Of a DNA stretch of 64,000 nucleotides, positions 17,457 to 24,562 are shown one piece after another. The notes beneath the pieces were generated by a model. The model did no database searches. It was not told where the DNA came from and saw only the letters and a list, made by a program, of their open reading frames with translations. This stretch comes from Treponema denticola (lineage in GTDB: Bacteria > Spirochaetota > Spirochaetia > Treponematales > Treponemataceae): NCBI RefSeq assembly GCF_024181405.1, contig NZ_CP051302.1:930001-994000 (forward strand), given 5' to 3'. The position numbers and the translations under genes were made by a program. Numbering within the stretch: the first letter of the stretch is position 1; every line of letters begins with the position of its first letter.

Positions 17457-18452
17457 TTACTTAAAAAACATTCCGATAAAATCTTTTTTTTCCAGACTTC
17501 CGAAATAGGGTGTTAGATCAGTGTTTCTAAGTTTTTCTGTTAAAACACTTTCGGAATACTCGCAGCCGTTTAAAAGTTCTTCCAGTTCTGCCTTATCGGC
17601 TGTACCGAAAAAATCCCCGTGAATTTTTAAAGAATTTATTTTCATGTTTTCAACATTAAAAAATACTTCGATACTGCCTATTGGAAAACGCTCGTAGTGA
17701 GAATATTCTGCCTTTGGAGAGGCTCCGTAATTCCATTCTTTACGGGAAAATCTTTCCTCATAAATTTTCATAACACCTTTAAGTTCTTCTTCCGAAAGTT
17801 TATACTCGACAGGCTCTTGATTTTCAACTTCAAAGATTGCTTTTAAAAGTTCGTCTTTAAATTGGTCAACTGTAATATCGCGTTTTAAATATGGTTTTAT
17901 ATTTGTTACCCTTGAGCGGACACTTTTTACGCCTTTAGATTCAAGTTTTTCTTTTCGGACAGTCAAGGCTTTGGAAAGGGCTTCCATTTCCACATTAAAA
18001 AGAATGGAACCGTCGCTTAAAACCCGTCCCTGCCAAACCGACTGAGACGCCCCTATACATTTTTGCCCTTCAATCGTAACATCGTTTCTGCCTGAAAGTT
18101 CTGCATCAACTCCGATTTTTTTTAAAGCATTTACAATCGGAATATAATATTTTTTAAAATCAATCTTTTCGTTTCCCTTTGTTTTTGTAACAAAAGAAAA
18201 GTTTAAGTTTTCGAGGTCTTGATAGATGGCCCCTCCGCCTGTAATACGTCTGACAACCTTTATACCGTTTTCATTTATATATTTTTCGTTTATTTCCTGA
18301 TAGGTATTTTGATTTTTACCTAAAAGAATAGTGGGGCTGTTACTCCATAAAAAAACATATTCCTCATTTTCCAAAGGGAGGTTCCTAAAGCAGTACTCTT
18401 CAAAGGCCATATTATATTCGGGGTCATGCGAATTGTTAACTATGTATTTCAT
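17457..18452 (-). CDS. lplA: Lipoate-protein ligase LplA
   Basis: Attaches scavenged lipoate to lipoyl domains using ATP. The 331-residue product has the LplA signature RRITGGGAIYQDLENLNFSF (residues 68-87), the lysine in KCIGASQ, and the C-terminal accessory domain. A promoter reading TTGCAT, 16 bases, TATAAT ends 8 bases before ATG 18452 and there is no Shine-Dalgarno, so the mRNA is probably leaderless. lipA lies 3.9 kb away beyond the accessory island; no lipB was seen. Confidence 0.93.
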   Translation of the reverse strand: MKYIVNNSHDPEYNMAFEEYCFRNLPLENEEYVFLWSNSPTILLGKNQNTYQEINEKYINENGIKVVRRITGGGAIYQDLENLNFSFVTKTKGNEKIDFKKYYIPIVNALKKIGVDAELSGRNDVTIEGQKCIGASQSVWQGRVLSDGSILFNVEMEALSKALTVRKEKLESKGVKSVRSRVTNIKPYLKRDITVDQFKDELLKAIFEVENQEPVEYKLSEEELKGVMKIYEERFSRKEWNYGASPKAEYSHYERFPIGSIEVFFNVENMKINSLKIHGDFFGTADKAELEELLNGCEYSESVLTEKLRNTDLTPYFGSLEKKDFIGMFFK

Positions 18453-18460
18453 GGAAAGCT

Positions 18461-18488
18461 ATTATAATAAAAAAATAATTTTATGCAA
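18461..18488 (-). promoter_or_regulatory. lplA: Promoter giving leaderless lplA mRNA
   Basis: On the minus strand: -35 TTGCAT (18488-18483), 16-base spacer, consensus -10 TATAAT (18466-18461), then 8 bases to ATG 18452 with no purine-rich ribosome site. Confidence 0.68.
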
Positions 18489-18492
18489 GAGC

Positions 18493-18522
18493 TTGACAAC
18501 TCAATATTATGTATGGTAGAGT
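18493..18522 (+). promoter_or_regulatory. Promoter at the left edge of the accessory island
   Basis: Consensus -35 TTGACA (18493-18498), 18-base spacer, -10 TAGAGT (18517-18522). It is back to back with the lplA promoter and points into the accessory island. Confidence 0.5.
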
Positions 18523-18576
18523 TTACAAGCAGATATTACCGGAAGCTATGCACTTGTAGGAGAAGAGGCTGTTTAT

Positions 18577-18771
18577 GTGTTGGATATATTCAAAGGAAAA
18601 AAGATGTTTTATATAAATCGTAATTATGATAATACTGCAATTAAGTATTTACTTTTTGATTTGAAAGAAACTAAGTTTCTTGATAATGGAGATCTTGTAA
18701 TTGCTTATTATAATTTGTCTATGGAAAAAGTATATGAATTTCTAAATAAGAATGATTTTATGAGGTTTTGA
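18577..18771 (+). CDS. Hypothetical protein, possibly a 3' fragment of a larger gene
   Basis: Not recognised. From GTG 18577 there are 64 residues (MLDIFKGKKMFYINRNYDN...), with AGGAG at about 18557-18561 as a distant ribosome site. The same frame stays open upstream to 18520 without a start codon (..ITGSYALVGEEAVYV), and the extra residues read like ordinary protein, so it may be the C-terminal remnant of a gene truncated by rearrangement at the island edge. Its stop abuts ATG 18772 (TGAATG), so the two are coupled. Very AT-rich like the rest of the island. Confidence 0.45.
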   Translation: MLDIFKGKKMFYINRNYDNTAIKYLLFDLKETKFLDNGDLVIAYYNLSMEKVYEFLNKNDFMRF

Positions 18772-19101
18772 ATGAGTAAAATTATGAAAAAAATTGGAAT
18801 ATGCATTGTAATATTGACTATAGTATTTGTAATTCTTGCTAGAATAGATGAGTACTATGCCAGTGAAAAATTAATTTTTGATACAGCAGATATTATAAAT
18901 GGTAATTATTATTTAACTACTAAAGAGAATATGGAAGATGTTCAGGTATCAGTTTTACGGTGGTACTATACTAACATGGTAGTTAGTATTTTATTAGTGT
19001 TATGGATTTTAACAGGCTTATTGTTTTTATATGTAATGGGCCGACATGTATTGCCTTATTTTTGGTATAAAAAATATGATCATATATTTGATGAAACTTG
19101 A
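18772..19101 (+). CDS. Hypothetical two-helix membrane protein
   Basis: Not recognised. 109 residues with two transmembrane segments (about 6-23 and 67-90) and a C-terminus WYKKYDHIFDET. It starts directly after the previous stop. The 3' end of this gene is duplicated 2.4 kb away as a remnant (21513-21593). In context (small unknown genes separated by repeats next to a toxin-antitoxin pair) an immunity-type or orphan role is conceivable but unproven. Confidence 0.55.
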   Translation: MSKIMKKIGICIVILTIVFVILARIDEYYASEKLIFDTADIINGNYYLTTKENMEDVQVSVLRWYYTNMVVSILLVLWILTGLLFLYVMGRHVLPYFWYKKYDHIFDET

Positions 19102-19139
19102 TTTTTGTGTGCTGTTAGAATAAACAGTTTGGCTATGGT
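19059..19139 (+). repeat. Repeat module A, copy 1
   Basis: 81 bases covering the 3' end of the 18772 gene and the following non-coding DNA. Copy 2 at 21513-21593 differs at 5 positions by my alignment and has no gaps. Confidence 0.85.
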
Positions 19140-19219
19140 GCCGACACTTGTTTATTTTTATATTTTGTGCAATAATAAAAACTATAAGAAAGCTTCGGGA
19201 TTCTTAAGGGCAAGGTGCT
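19137..19219 (+). repeat. Repeat module B, copy 1
   Basis: 83 bases that begin GGTGCCGA and end GGGCAAGGTGCT immediately before the gene at 19220. Copy 2 at 20540-20622 has 6 differences and no gaps. Here it directly follows module A; in copy 2 it follows module C. Confidence 0.85.
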
Positions 19220-19570
19220 ATGAAAGAACGAGTTTTGATGAATTACAGTAGGAAAATAATTATGATAGCATTTTTATTTCTTTTTGTCGTATCCGGATTA
19301 TCCGGTGAAAAAGTAATTGACATAACCGATATAACAGTAAAAGTTGTTGGATGGATTAAAGAATATAAAGGAGAAGATGCAAACAAATTAGCTTTTGCTG
19401 CTATAAGTTTTGGGTTGGCCTTTTTTCTAAATCCTGTTGAAGCTAATTTTACAGATGGATTATTTAATCATTTATCTTCAAAAGCAGAGGGGCAAGTTCC
19501 GACAACTTCCGGTATAGATAAGGATACGTTGGATTTACTCAGTCAAATAATTGAGGAGTATGAGAGATAA
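19220..19570 (+). CDS. Hypothetical exported protein
   Basis: Not recognised. 116 residues from ATG 19220 (or 110 from ATG 19238, MNYSRKIIM). A hydrophobic signal segment (about residues 12-29) is followed by VIDITDITVKVVGWIKEY and a second mildly hydrophobic stretch (AFAAISFGLAFFL), so it may be secreted or membrane-attached. It starts exactly at the end of repeat module B, whose AAGG may act as ribosome site for ATG 19220. The next gene starts 3 bases after its stop. Confidence 0.5.
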   Translation: MKERVLMNYSRKIIMIAFLFLFVVSGLSGEKVIDITDITVKVVGWIKEYKGEDANKLAFAAISFGLAFFLNPVEANFTDGLFNHLSSKAEGQVPTTSGIDKDTLDLLSQIIEEYER

Positions 19571-19573
19571 TAT

Positions 19574-20182
19574 ATGTATAAAAATATAAAAAAAGAATTA
19601 TTCCTTTTAATTATAATGCTCATTATACTTATCTTGTTTATTATGAGCAGATGTGAAGTCCATGAAAATGCGGTATATGTAAAATTATTATCTGAGGACA
19701 CTTATTTTGATTTTAAGGAGCATATAGCACCAAAAGAAATTATAAATGAATTTAAAAGGATAAAAGGAAATTCATTAATTCCATCATTTATACACTGTAT
19801 TGCAGAATCCTCTGATTGTTTACTGTATGAAGATGAAAGTAATATTTTTCATATTATAAAAATAGAAAACGGACAACTTCAAGATTCTTTGTATAAACCA
19901 AAATTTGAATATACTATAGACGGAACTTATATATATTTTGTCTTTGAAGATGAATTTCTTAATTATGTTGATAGAATTTTAATGTGTTTAAAACTAAATG
20001 GACAAAAAGCGGGGCTTTATCCTATTCCTATCAGTACGATTATTTTAAAATGTGAAGCAATTATTCAAATCGAAAAATTGTCAGGATCAACTTTGGAAAA
20101 TATTGATTTTGAAATTGCATATACCCATCATTATGGGGAAAATTGGACTTTGCCTTTCAAAGATTTATATAAGAAGGAGTAA
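19574..20182 (+). CDS. Hypothetical membrane-anchored protein or lipoprotein
   Basis: Not recognised. 202 residues. The N-terminus is basic then strongly hydrophobic (residues 9-25), ending in FIMSRC, which is weakly lipobox-like (Cys27), so it is either an anchored protein or a lipoprotein exposed outside the cytoplasm. The rest is soluble with no catalytic motif. Linked to the 19220 gene by a 3-base gap. Strongly AT-biased codons. Confidence 0.55.
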   Translation: MYKNIKKELFLLIIMLIILILFIMSRCEVHENAVYVKLLSEDTYFDFKEHIAPKEIINEFKRIKGNSLIPSFIHCIAESSDCLLYEDESNIFHIIKIENGQLQDSLYKPKFEYTIDGTYIYFVFEDEFLNYVDRILMCLKLNGQKAGLYPIPISTIILKCEAIIQIEKLSGSTLENIDFEIAYTHHYGENWTLPFKDLYKKE

Positions 20183-20300
20183 GATTATTTTTGTAACCAA
20201 TTAGTGAAATATATCATACAGTCAACTTAAATGTTTATCACTGAATAGATTTCTTTGTGTTTTGATAATATTTTACAAAATTATTGAGTTAACATAAACT

Positions 20301-20361
20301 ATGAAACTAAAACCTTGTATTTATTCACAACCTAACTATCTCACTTCTCGGACAGCGATTG
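20301..20361 (+). repeat. Repeat module C, copy 1
   Basis: 61 bases starting at an ATG; copy 2 at 21277-21334 (58 bases) has one 3-base gap plus substitutions. Translated, the two copies read MK-K--IYS-PNYLT-RTAI, so the gap keeps the frame. Confidence 0.75.
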
Positions 20362-20539
20362 AAGCATTACATGCAGTGAGGCAACGCCGAACTTCCAGCC
20401 AAATCCTTTTTGCGGTTTGTGTAATCAAAAAGCAAGCTCTGACCGAAGGGAAGAGCCTTGCCCGTGAAGATAAATACAGCAAAAAGATTGGAGCGGTATT
20501 GGTGCTGCAAGCCGATAAGCGCAGCTTCGAAGCAAGCGC

Positions 20540-20622
20540 GGTGCCGATACTTGTTTGTTTTTATATTTTGTGCAATAATAAAAGTTATAAGGAACCTTCG
20601 GGATTCTTAAGGGCAAGGTGCT
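20540..20622 (+). repeat. Repeat module B, copy 2
   Basis: 83 bases with 6 differences from copy 1 (19137-19219), here joined to the end of the module C segment at a GCGCGGTG junction. Confidence 0.85.
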
Positions 20623-20667
20623 TGCATCGGCCCTTTAAACAGTTATTTTGAAGATAGGAAGGGTTAT

Positions 20668-20784
20668 ATGGAAGGTAACAACCAACAAGGTTCCGAGGTA
20701 AAGAAACTTTTATCTGACAAAAGTGTCTTTCCTTCCCTAACAGACCATAAGAAAACAATAAACCTTTGGAGAGTGAATAAATGA
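20668..20784 (+). CDS. Small ORF, 38 residues, coupled to next gene
   Basis: Not recognised. MEGNNQQGSEVKKLLSDK... has AGGAAGGG six bases before ATG 20668 and its TGA overlaps the ATG of the next gene (ATGA), both features of a real, translationally coupled gene. It could be a leader peptide, or the tail of a larger protein left after rearrangement, such as the end of a toxin preceding its immunity gene; the latter is speculation. Confidence 0.45.
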   Translation: MEGNNQQGSEVKKLLSDKSVFPSLTDHKKTINLWRVNK

Positions 20785-21257
20785 CGGAAGGAGAATATTT
20801 TATTACCAATTTAATAAAAAATAATATGATTCAATTGTTTGATATAAATGGTAAGGATATGGAATTTGATTTTCAGCGACATATATGTCACAGTATAGCT
20901 GACATTTCTCTTAAAATAGGCAATAAGAAAGAAAGAATTGGATTTAGTATCTATTCAGCATTATACTTAGCAAAAGTATGGAAAGTACACATTGAAAAGT
21001 CGCAATACAAAAAGAAATTTATTTTATTAGTGCAAGTTGAAAATGAGTGGATATTAGGTAAACGAAATTCTGCTCCACCTTATGTCATATTAAATACTTT
21101 TGCAAAAGATAAAATATATAATTATAGTATTTTTTCTCGAATGTATAATGAAGATTTTATTTCTAATTATAATTTGGATGAAATACTGAAGGATATAAAT
21201 TATGAAGTATTTATGTCGATTAATGGAGATATTCGTATTATCTTATTTTATAAATGA
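20781..21257 (+). CDS. Hypothetical cytoplasmic protein
   Basis: Not recognised. 158 residues, no signal or membrane segment, rich in aromatic and lysine residues (for example LAKVWKVHIEKSQYKKKF, NYEVFMSINGDIRIILFY). ATG 20781 lies in the stop of the 38-residue ORF, with TTGGAGAG about 12 bases upstream. Size, composition and setting resemble immunity-type proteins found in repeat-rich islands, but no family could be named. Confidence 0.55.
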   Translation: MTEGEYFITNLIKNNMIQLFDINGKDMEFDFQRHICHSIADISLKIGNKKERIGFSIYSALYLAKVWKVHIEKSQYKKKFILLVQVENEWILGKRNSAPPYVILNTFAKDKIYNYSIFSRMYNEDFISNYNLDEILKDINYEVFMSINGDIRIILFYK

Positions 21258-21276
21258 GAATAGAAATAATTTTTAT

Positions 21277-21334
21277 ATGAAAACAAAACTTAACATTTAT
21301 TCACACCCCAACTATCTCACTCGGACAGCGATTG
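21277..21334 (+). repeat. Repeat module C, copy 2
   Basis: 58 bases matching 20301-20361 with a 3-base deletion. Followed at once by a run of three strong hairpins. Confidence 0.75.
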
Positions 21335-21343
21335 CAAGGGAGC

Positions 21344-21484
21344 AAAAGCAATTTATACAAATTGCTTTTGCTGTACATCTTTCCGCAGTAATTTCTGCGG
21401 AAAGATACCGAAGCGATAGCGGAGCCCTGAAAAGCGCGGTGTTCAATTTTGTTTTCTTCATAATGCTAAAAAACAAAATTGAAC
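21344..21484. repeat. Array of three consecutive perfect hairpins
   Basis: Arms 21344-21354/21359-21369 (11 bp, AAAAGCAATTT), 21379-21388/21395-21404 (10 bp, CTTTCCGCAG), and 21441-21455/21470-21484 (15 bp, GTTCAATTTTGTTTT). All three are perfect. They fill the non-coding stretch 21258-21630 between the 20781 gene and the toxin-antitoxin pair. Confidence 0.88.
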
Positions 21485-21512
21485 AGTCCGCCAAAAGAAA
21501 GTTATTATTAAA

Positions 21513-21593
21513 TTTTTGGTATAAAAAATATGATCATATGTTTGATGAAACTTGATTTTTGTATGCTGTTAGAATAAATAGTTTGGCTGCGGT
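21513..21593 (+). repeat. Repeat module A, copy 2 (gene 3' remnant)
   Basis: 81 bases, 5 differences from 19059-19139. It still encodes WYKKYDHMFDET and a stop, the C-terminus of the 18772 gene product, with no matching gene body upstream, so it is a remnant of a second copy. Confidence 0.8.
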
Positions 21594-21630
21594 CTAACGG
21601 GTTGTTTACTCATAGTATATGTCAAAAAGA

Positions 21631-21894
21631 TTATTTATCATTATAATGATTTTTACACTGAATAATTTTTATTATTTCATCTTCAATTTTATAAACAAGA
21701 CGATGCTTTTCATCTATTGCTCGCGACCAATAACCGCTCAGATTTCCTTTTAAGGGTTCAGGGTGACCAATTCCATCGTTGCCGTTTCGTTCAATATCTG
21801 CAAATAATTGATTTATTTTTTTGAGAATCTTTTTATCATGGATTACCCAATAAGTGTAATCTTCCCACGCATCATCGGAAAAATCTTTATGCAA
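21631..21894 (-). CDS. Txe/YoeB-family mRNA interferase toxin
   Basis: Toxin of a type II toxin-antitoxin module; YoeB proteins cut mRNA on the ribosome. The 87-residue product has the near-complete family signature: GHPEPLKGNLSGYWSRAIDE, the following HRLVYKIED and C-terminal CKNHYND, which carry the catalytic Glu, Arg and His. It starts 2 bases after the antitoxin stop, so antitoxin is translated first. Cytoplasmic. Confidence 0.93.
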   Translation of the reverse strand: MHKDFSDDAWEDYTYWVIHDKKILKKINQLFADIERNGNDGIGHPEPLKGNLSGYWSRAIDEKHRLVYKIEDEIIKIIQCKNHYNDK

Positions 21895-21896
21895 TG

Positions 21897-22154
21897 TTAT
21901 ACCTCAACAAGTTCACGAATTGAATGCTGCCCGGTTTCCATTTGAGTTTTAGAATGTTCCAAAGCTTTTATATTTTTTTCAGAATAAAAAGAATTATCTT
22001 GAACAATTTCAAATGGAATTTTACGCTGTATTAAAGTTTGTTTTAAAAATATACGTATTGCAGTTGTCGTATCCATTCCTATTGATTCAAAAAAAGCATC
22101 CGCATCCTGTTTTAGAGTTTTATCTACCCGTGTCTGTAAAACTGCTGTTTTCAT
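21897..22154 (-). CDS. RelB/DinJ-family antitoxin
   Basis: 85 residues. The N-terminus KTAVLQTRVDKTLKQDADAFFESIGMDTTTAIRIFLKQ is a ribbon-helix-helix DNA-binding domain of RelB/DinJ type; the acidic C-terminus would wrap the toxin. It should neutralise the YoeB-type toxin and repress its own promoter. RBS AGAGGT lies 6 bases upstream of ATG 22154. YoeB usually pairs with a YefM/Phd antitoxin, so this is a mixed pair. Confidence 0.92.
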   Translation of the reverse strand: MKTAVLQTRVDKTLKQDADAFFESIGMDTTTAIRIFLKQTLIQRKIPFEIVQDNSFYSEKNIKALEHSKTQMETGQHSIRELVEV

Positions 22155-22174
22155 ATTTACCTCTTATTAGTAAG

Positions 22175-22207
22175 ATACTACAAAAGCAATAAAAAAGCAA
22201 TACTTTT
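22175..22207 (-). promoter_or_regulatory. Promoter/operator-like element of the toxin-antitoxin operon
   Basis: In the direction of the operon it reads AAAAGT-ATTGCTTTTTT-ATTGCTTTT-GTAGTAT: two ATTGCTTTT direct repeats 11 bases apart (one helical turn), then a -10-like TAGTAT. 32 of 33 bases recur at 54905-54937 ahead of the methyltransferase gene. Confidence 0.6.
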
Positions 22208-22328
22208 GCATAAATACTTTTCATTAAAAAGTATAAAGAAAATTACCGTGAGAGGAATTACCCGGTACCTAGACTTTTTTATGATTTTAACCTATAATCA
22301 ATAAAATTATGAATTTTAAGGCTGGGGT

Positions 22329-23180
22329 ATGACTTGTAATCAAAGAAAACCTGATTGGTTAAAAATAAAACTTCCTACCGGAGAGCTTTCACAGGAAGTA
22401 TCGAATACAATAAAAATACATAAATTAAATACTATATGTACCAGCGGCAAATGTCCCAATCAGGGAGAATGTTGGAGGTGCGGAACTGCAACATTTATGA
22501 TTTGCGGAAATATCTGTACGCGGGCATGTAAATTCTGCAATGTGCCTACCGGTTGCCCCTTGCCCCTAAATCCTAATGAGCCGATGGAAATAGCTCAATC
22601 GGTTGAAGCTTTAAACTTAAAACATGTAGTTTTAACCTCGGTAGATAGGGATGATATAAAAGATTTCGGAGCTTCCCACTGGGTAAAGGTTATAAGAGCC
22701 GTAAAACAAAAAACACCGAATGTTACTATGGAAGTTTTAATTCCCGATTTTCAAGGCCATGAAGATTTGGTATCGATGATTATCGAAGCAAAACCGGAGG
22801 TAATTTCTCATAATCTTGAAACGGTACGCAGGCTTTCTCCCCATGTCAGAAGCAGGGCTACGTATGACACCTCTCTCAAAGTTTTAAAACAAATTGCGGA
22901 CTCCGGCTTGGTATGCAAATCAGGTATTATGTTGGGGCTGGGTGAAACAAGGGCTGAAATTTTAGAAACCATGGACGATTTACGCAAAATAAACTGCAAA
23001 GTTATGACCATAGGCCAATACCTCAGGCCCTCTATAAAAAACATTGAGGTTAAAGAATATGTAAGGCCTGAAGTTTTTGAAGAATATAAACAAATAGGTT
23101 TGGAGAAGGGTTTTTCTTTTGTGGAAAGCGGTCCCCTTGTTCGTTCCAGTTATCATGCCGAAAAGCATGTGTTGAGCTAA
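22329..23180 (+). CDS. lipA: Lipoyl synthase
   Basis: Radical SAM enzyme that inserts two sulphurs into protein-bound octanoate. 283 residues with the auxiliary cluster motif CTSGKCPNQGEC, the radical SAM motif CTRACKFC, and the C-terminal serine segment RSSYHAEK that completes the auxiliary cluster. ATG 22329 follows GGGG; a TATAAT lies about 35 bases upstream. It is 2 bases from miaB, so both radical SAM genes are one operon. Confidence 0.96.
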   Translation: MTCNQRKPDWLKIKLPTGELSQEVSNTIKIHKLNTICTSGKCPNQGECWRCGTATFMICGNICTRACKFCNVPTGCPLPLNPNEPMEIAQSVEALNLKHVVLTSVDRDDIKDFGASHWVKVIRAVKQKTPNVTMEVLIPDFQGHEDLVSMIIEAKPEVISHNLETVRRLSPHVRSRATYDTSLKVLKQIADSGLVCKSGIMLGLGETRAEILETMDDLRKINCKVMTIGQYLRPSIKNIEVKEYVRPEVFEEYKQIGLEKGFSFVESGPLVRSSYHAEKHVLS

Positions 23181-23182
23181 AT

Positions 23183-24541
23183 ATGACATACTTTTTTGAA
23201 ACATACGGCTGTCAGATGAATCAGGCTGAATCCTCATCAATGGAACAGATTCTGCTCGAAAAGGGCTGGACGAATTCCTCCGATGCCGAACACTGCGATT
23301 TACTTATAATAAATACTTGTTCCGTACGCATAACTGCCGAAAACAGGGTTCTGGGAAGACTGGGACATTTTTCGGGCTTGAAAAAAAAGCGTAAATTTTT
23401 TGTGCTTTTAATAGGATGCATGGCTGAAAGGCTTTATACCGAAATACAAAAAGAATTTCCGCTCATCGATTATGTTGTCGGAATGTTTGAACGCAATCTT
23501 CTTCCTCAAATTTTTGATGAAATTAAAGCCCGCCTTAAAGATGATAATTATATGGCGGAGTTTACTCATAACAATATCGAAGAAAAACCCGTATCGGGTT
23601 ATTATTTCGCACCTCTTTCTCATTCGCCGAAGTCCTTTCAAAGCTATGTGCCCATTATGAACGGCTGCAATAATTTTTGTACTTATTGTATTGTGCCCTA
23701 TGTTCGGGGCAGGGAAGTTTCTCGTCCCGTAAATGAAATATTGCAAGAAATTACCGAGCTTTCATCAAGGGGGGTGAGGGAAATTACCTTGCTCGGCCAA
23801 AATGTAAATTCCTATAAAGGAGAAGACGGGGAGGGGAGAGTAATCGATTTTCCAAAACTTTTAAGTCTTATAGCGAGAGAAGCGGATAAAACCGATATGA
23901 TAAGATGGATACGCTTTATGTCGAGTCATCCTAAGGATATGTCCGATGCCTTAATCGACACAATCGCTGCAGAAAAAAGAGTCTGCAAACTTGTTCATCT
24001 TCCGGTTCAGCATGGCTCCGATACAATTTTAAAAAGAATGAACAGGGTTTACACGGTTGAACATTATAAGAACAGAATAAAACGCCTAAAAGAAACCATA
24101 CCCGATATTGCCTTGAGTACCGATATTTTGATTGGCTTCCCCGGTGAAACCGAAGATGATGTGAAGGCTACATTGGATTTGATGCAGGAAATAGAATTCG
24201 ATTCAGCCTTTATGTATCATTATAATCCGCGAGAAGGAACAAAGGCTTTTAATTATCCTGACAGGATTTCTGAAGAAATAAAAATAGAAAGATTGGGCCG
24301 TGTAATCGACTTACAGCTAAAAATTACGGCAAAAAAAATGAAGGCTAAGCTCGGTAAAACGGTAGATATTTTGGTTGAATCCCATTCAAGGAATGAAAGG
24401 TCTGAACTTTTCGGGCACACCGAACAAGGAGAGATGACCGTAATTCAGGGCAATCCTCCCGAATCCTTAATCGGAAATTTTGCCCATGCAGAATTAAAAG
24501 AGCTAAAAGGAAAAACATTTAGAGCAAATCTTATCAGATAA
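23183..24541 (+). CDS. miaB: tRNA (ms2i6A37) methylthiotransferase MiaB
   Basis: Radical SAM methylthiotransferase that modifies i6A37 in tRNAs reading UNN codons. N-terminal UPF0004 domain (TYGCQMNQAES, then CSVR and GCMAER cysteines), radical SAM motif CNNFCTYCIVPYVRG, and C-terminal TRAM domain (KTVDILVES...). 452 residues, full length. Two bases after lipA. Confidence 0.95.
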   Translation: MTYFFETYGCQMNQAESSSMEQILLEKGWTNSSDAEHCDLLIINTCSVRITAENRVLGRLGHFSGLKKKRKFFVLLIGCMAERLYTEIQKEFPLIDYVVGMFERNLLPQIFDEIKARLKDDNYMAEFTHNNIEEKPVSGYYFAPLSHSPKSFQSYVPIMNGCNNFCTYCIVPYVRGREVSRPVNEILQEITELSSRGVREITLLGQNVNSYKGEDGEGRVIDFPKLLSLIAREADKTDMIRWIRFMSSHPKDMSDALIDTIAAEKRVCKLVHLPVQHGSDTILKRMNRVYTVEHYKNRIKRLKETIPDIALSTDILIGFPGETEDDVKATLDLMQEIEFDSAFMYHYNPREGTKAFNYPDRISEEIKIERLGRVIDLQLKITAKKMKAKLGKTVDILVESHSRNERSELFGHTEQGEMTVIQGNPPESLIGNFAHAELKELKGKTFRANLIR

Positions 24542-24562
24542 AAAAAAGCCTGGAGGTTAAAT

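Larger units (their letters stand above)
20183..20667. other. Non-genic stretch with repeats and hairpins
   Basis: No supported gene. A 116-codon open frame (20301-20651) spans repeat module C, a hairpin-rich segment and repeat module B, and reads as translated repeat, so I do not call it a normal gene. Hairpins include arms GCAAG-CTCT with AGAG-CCTTGC (about 20430-20460) and a GCTTCGAAGC palindrome (about 20522-20531). Confidence 0.5.

Noticed and set aside
20301..20651. 116-residue protein-coding gene
   Set aside because: The frame runs through repeat modules C and B and hairpin DNA; no ribosome site.
21570..21600. Integron attC-like core sites (GTTAGA and TCTAAC)
   Set aside because: T. 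denticola is known to carry an integron, and GTCTAAC fits the RYYYAAC core, but the two cores are in the wrong order and spacing for an attC and no integrase was seen.
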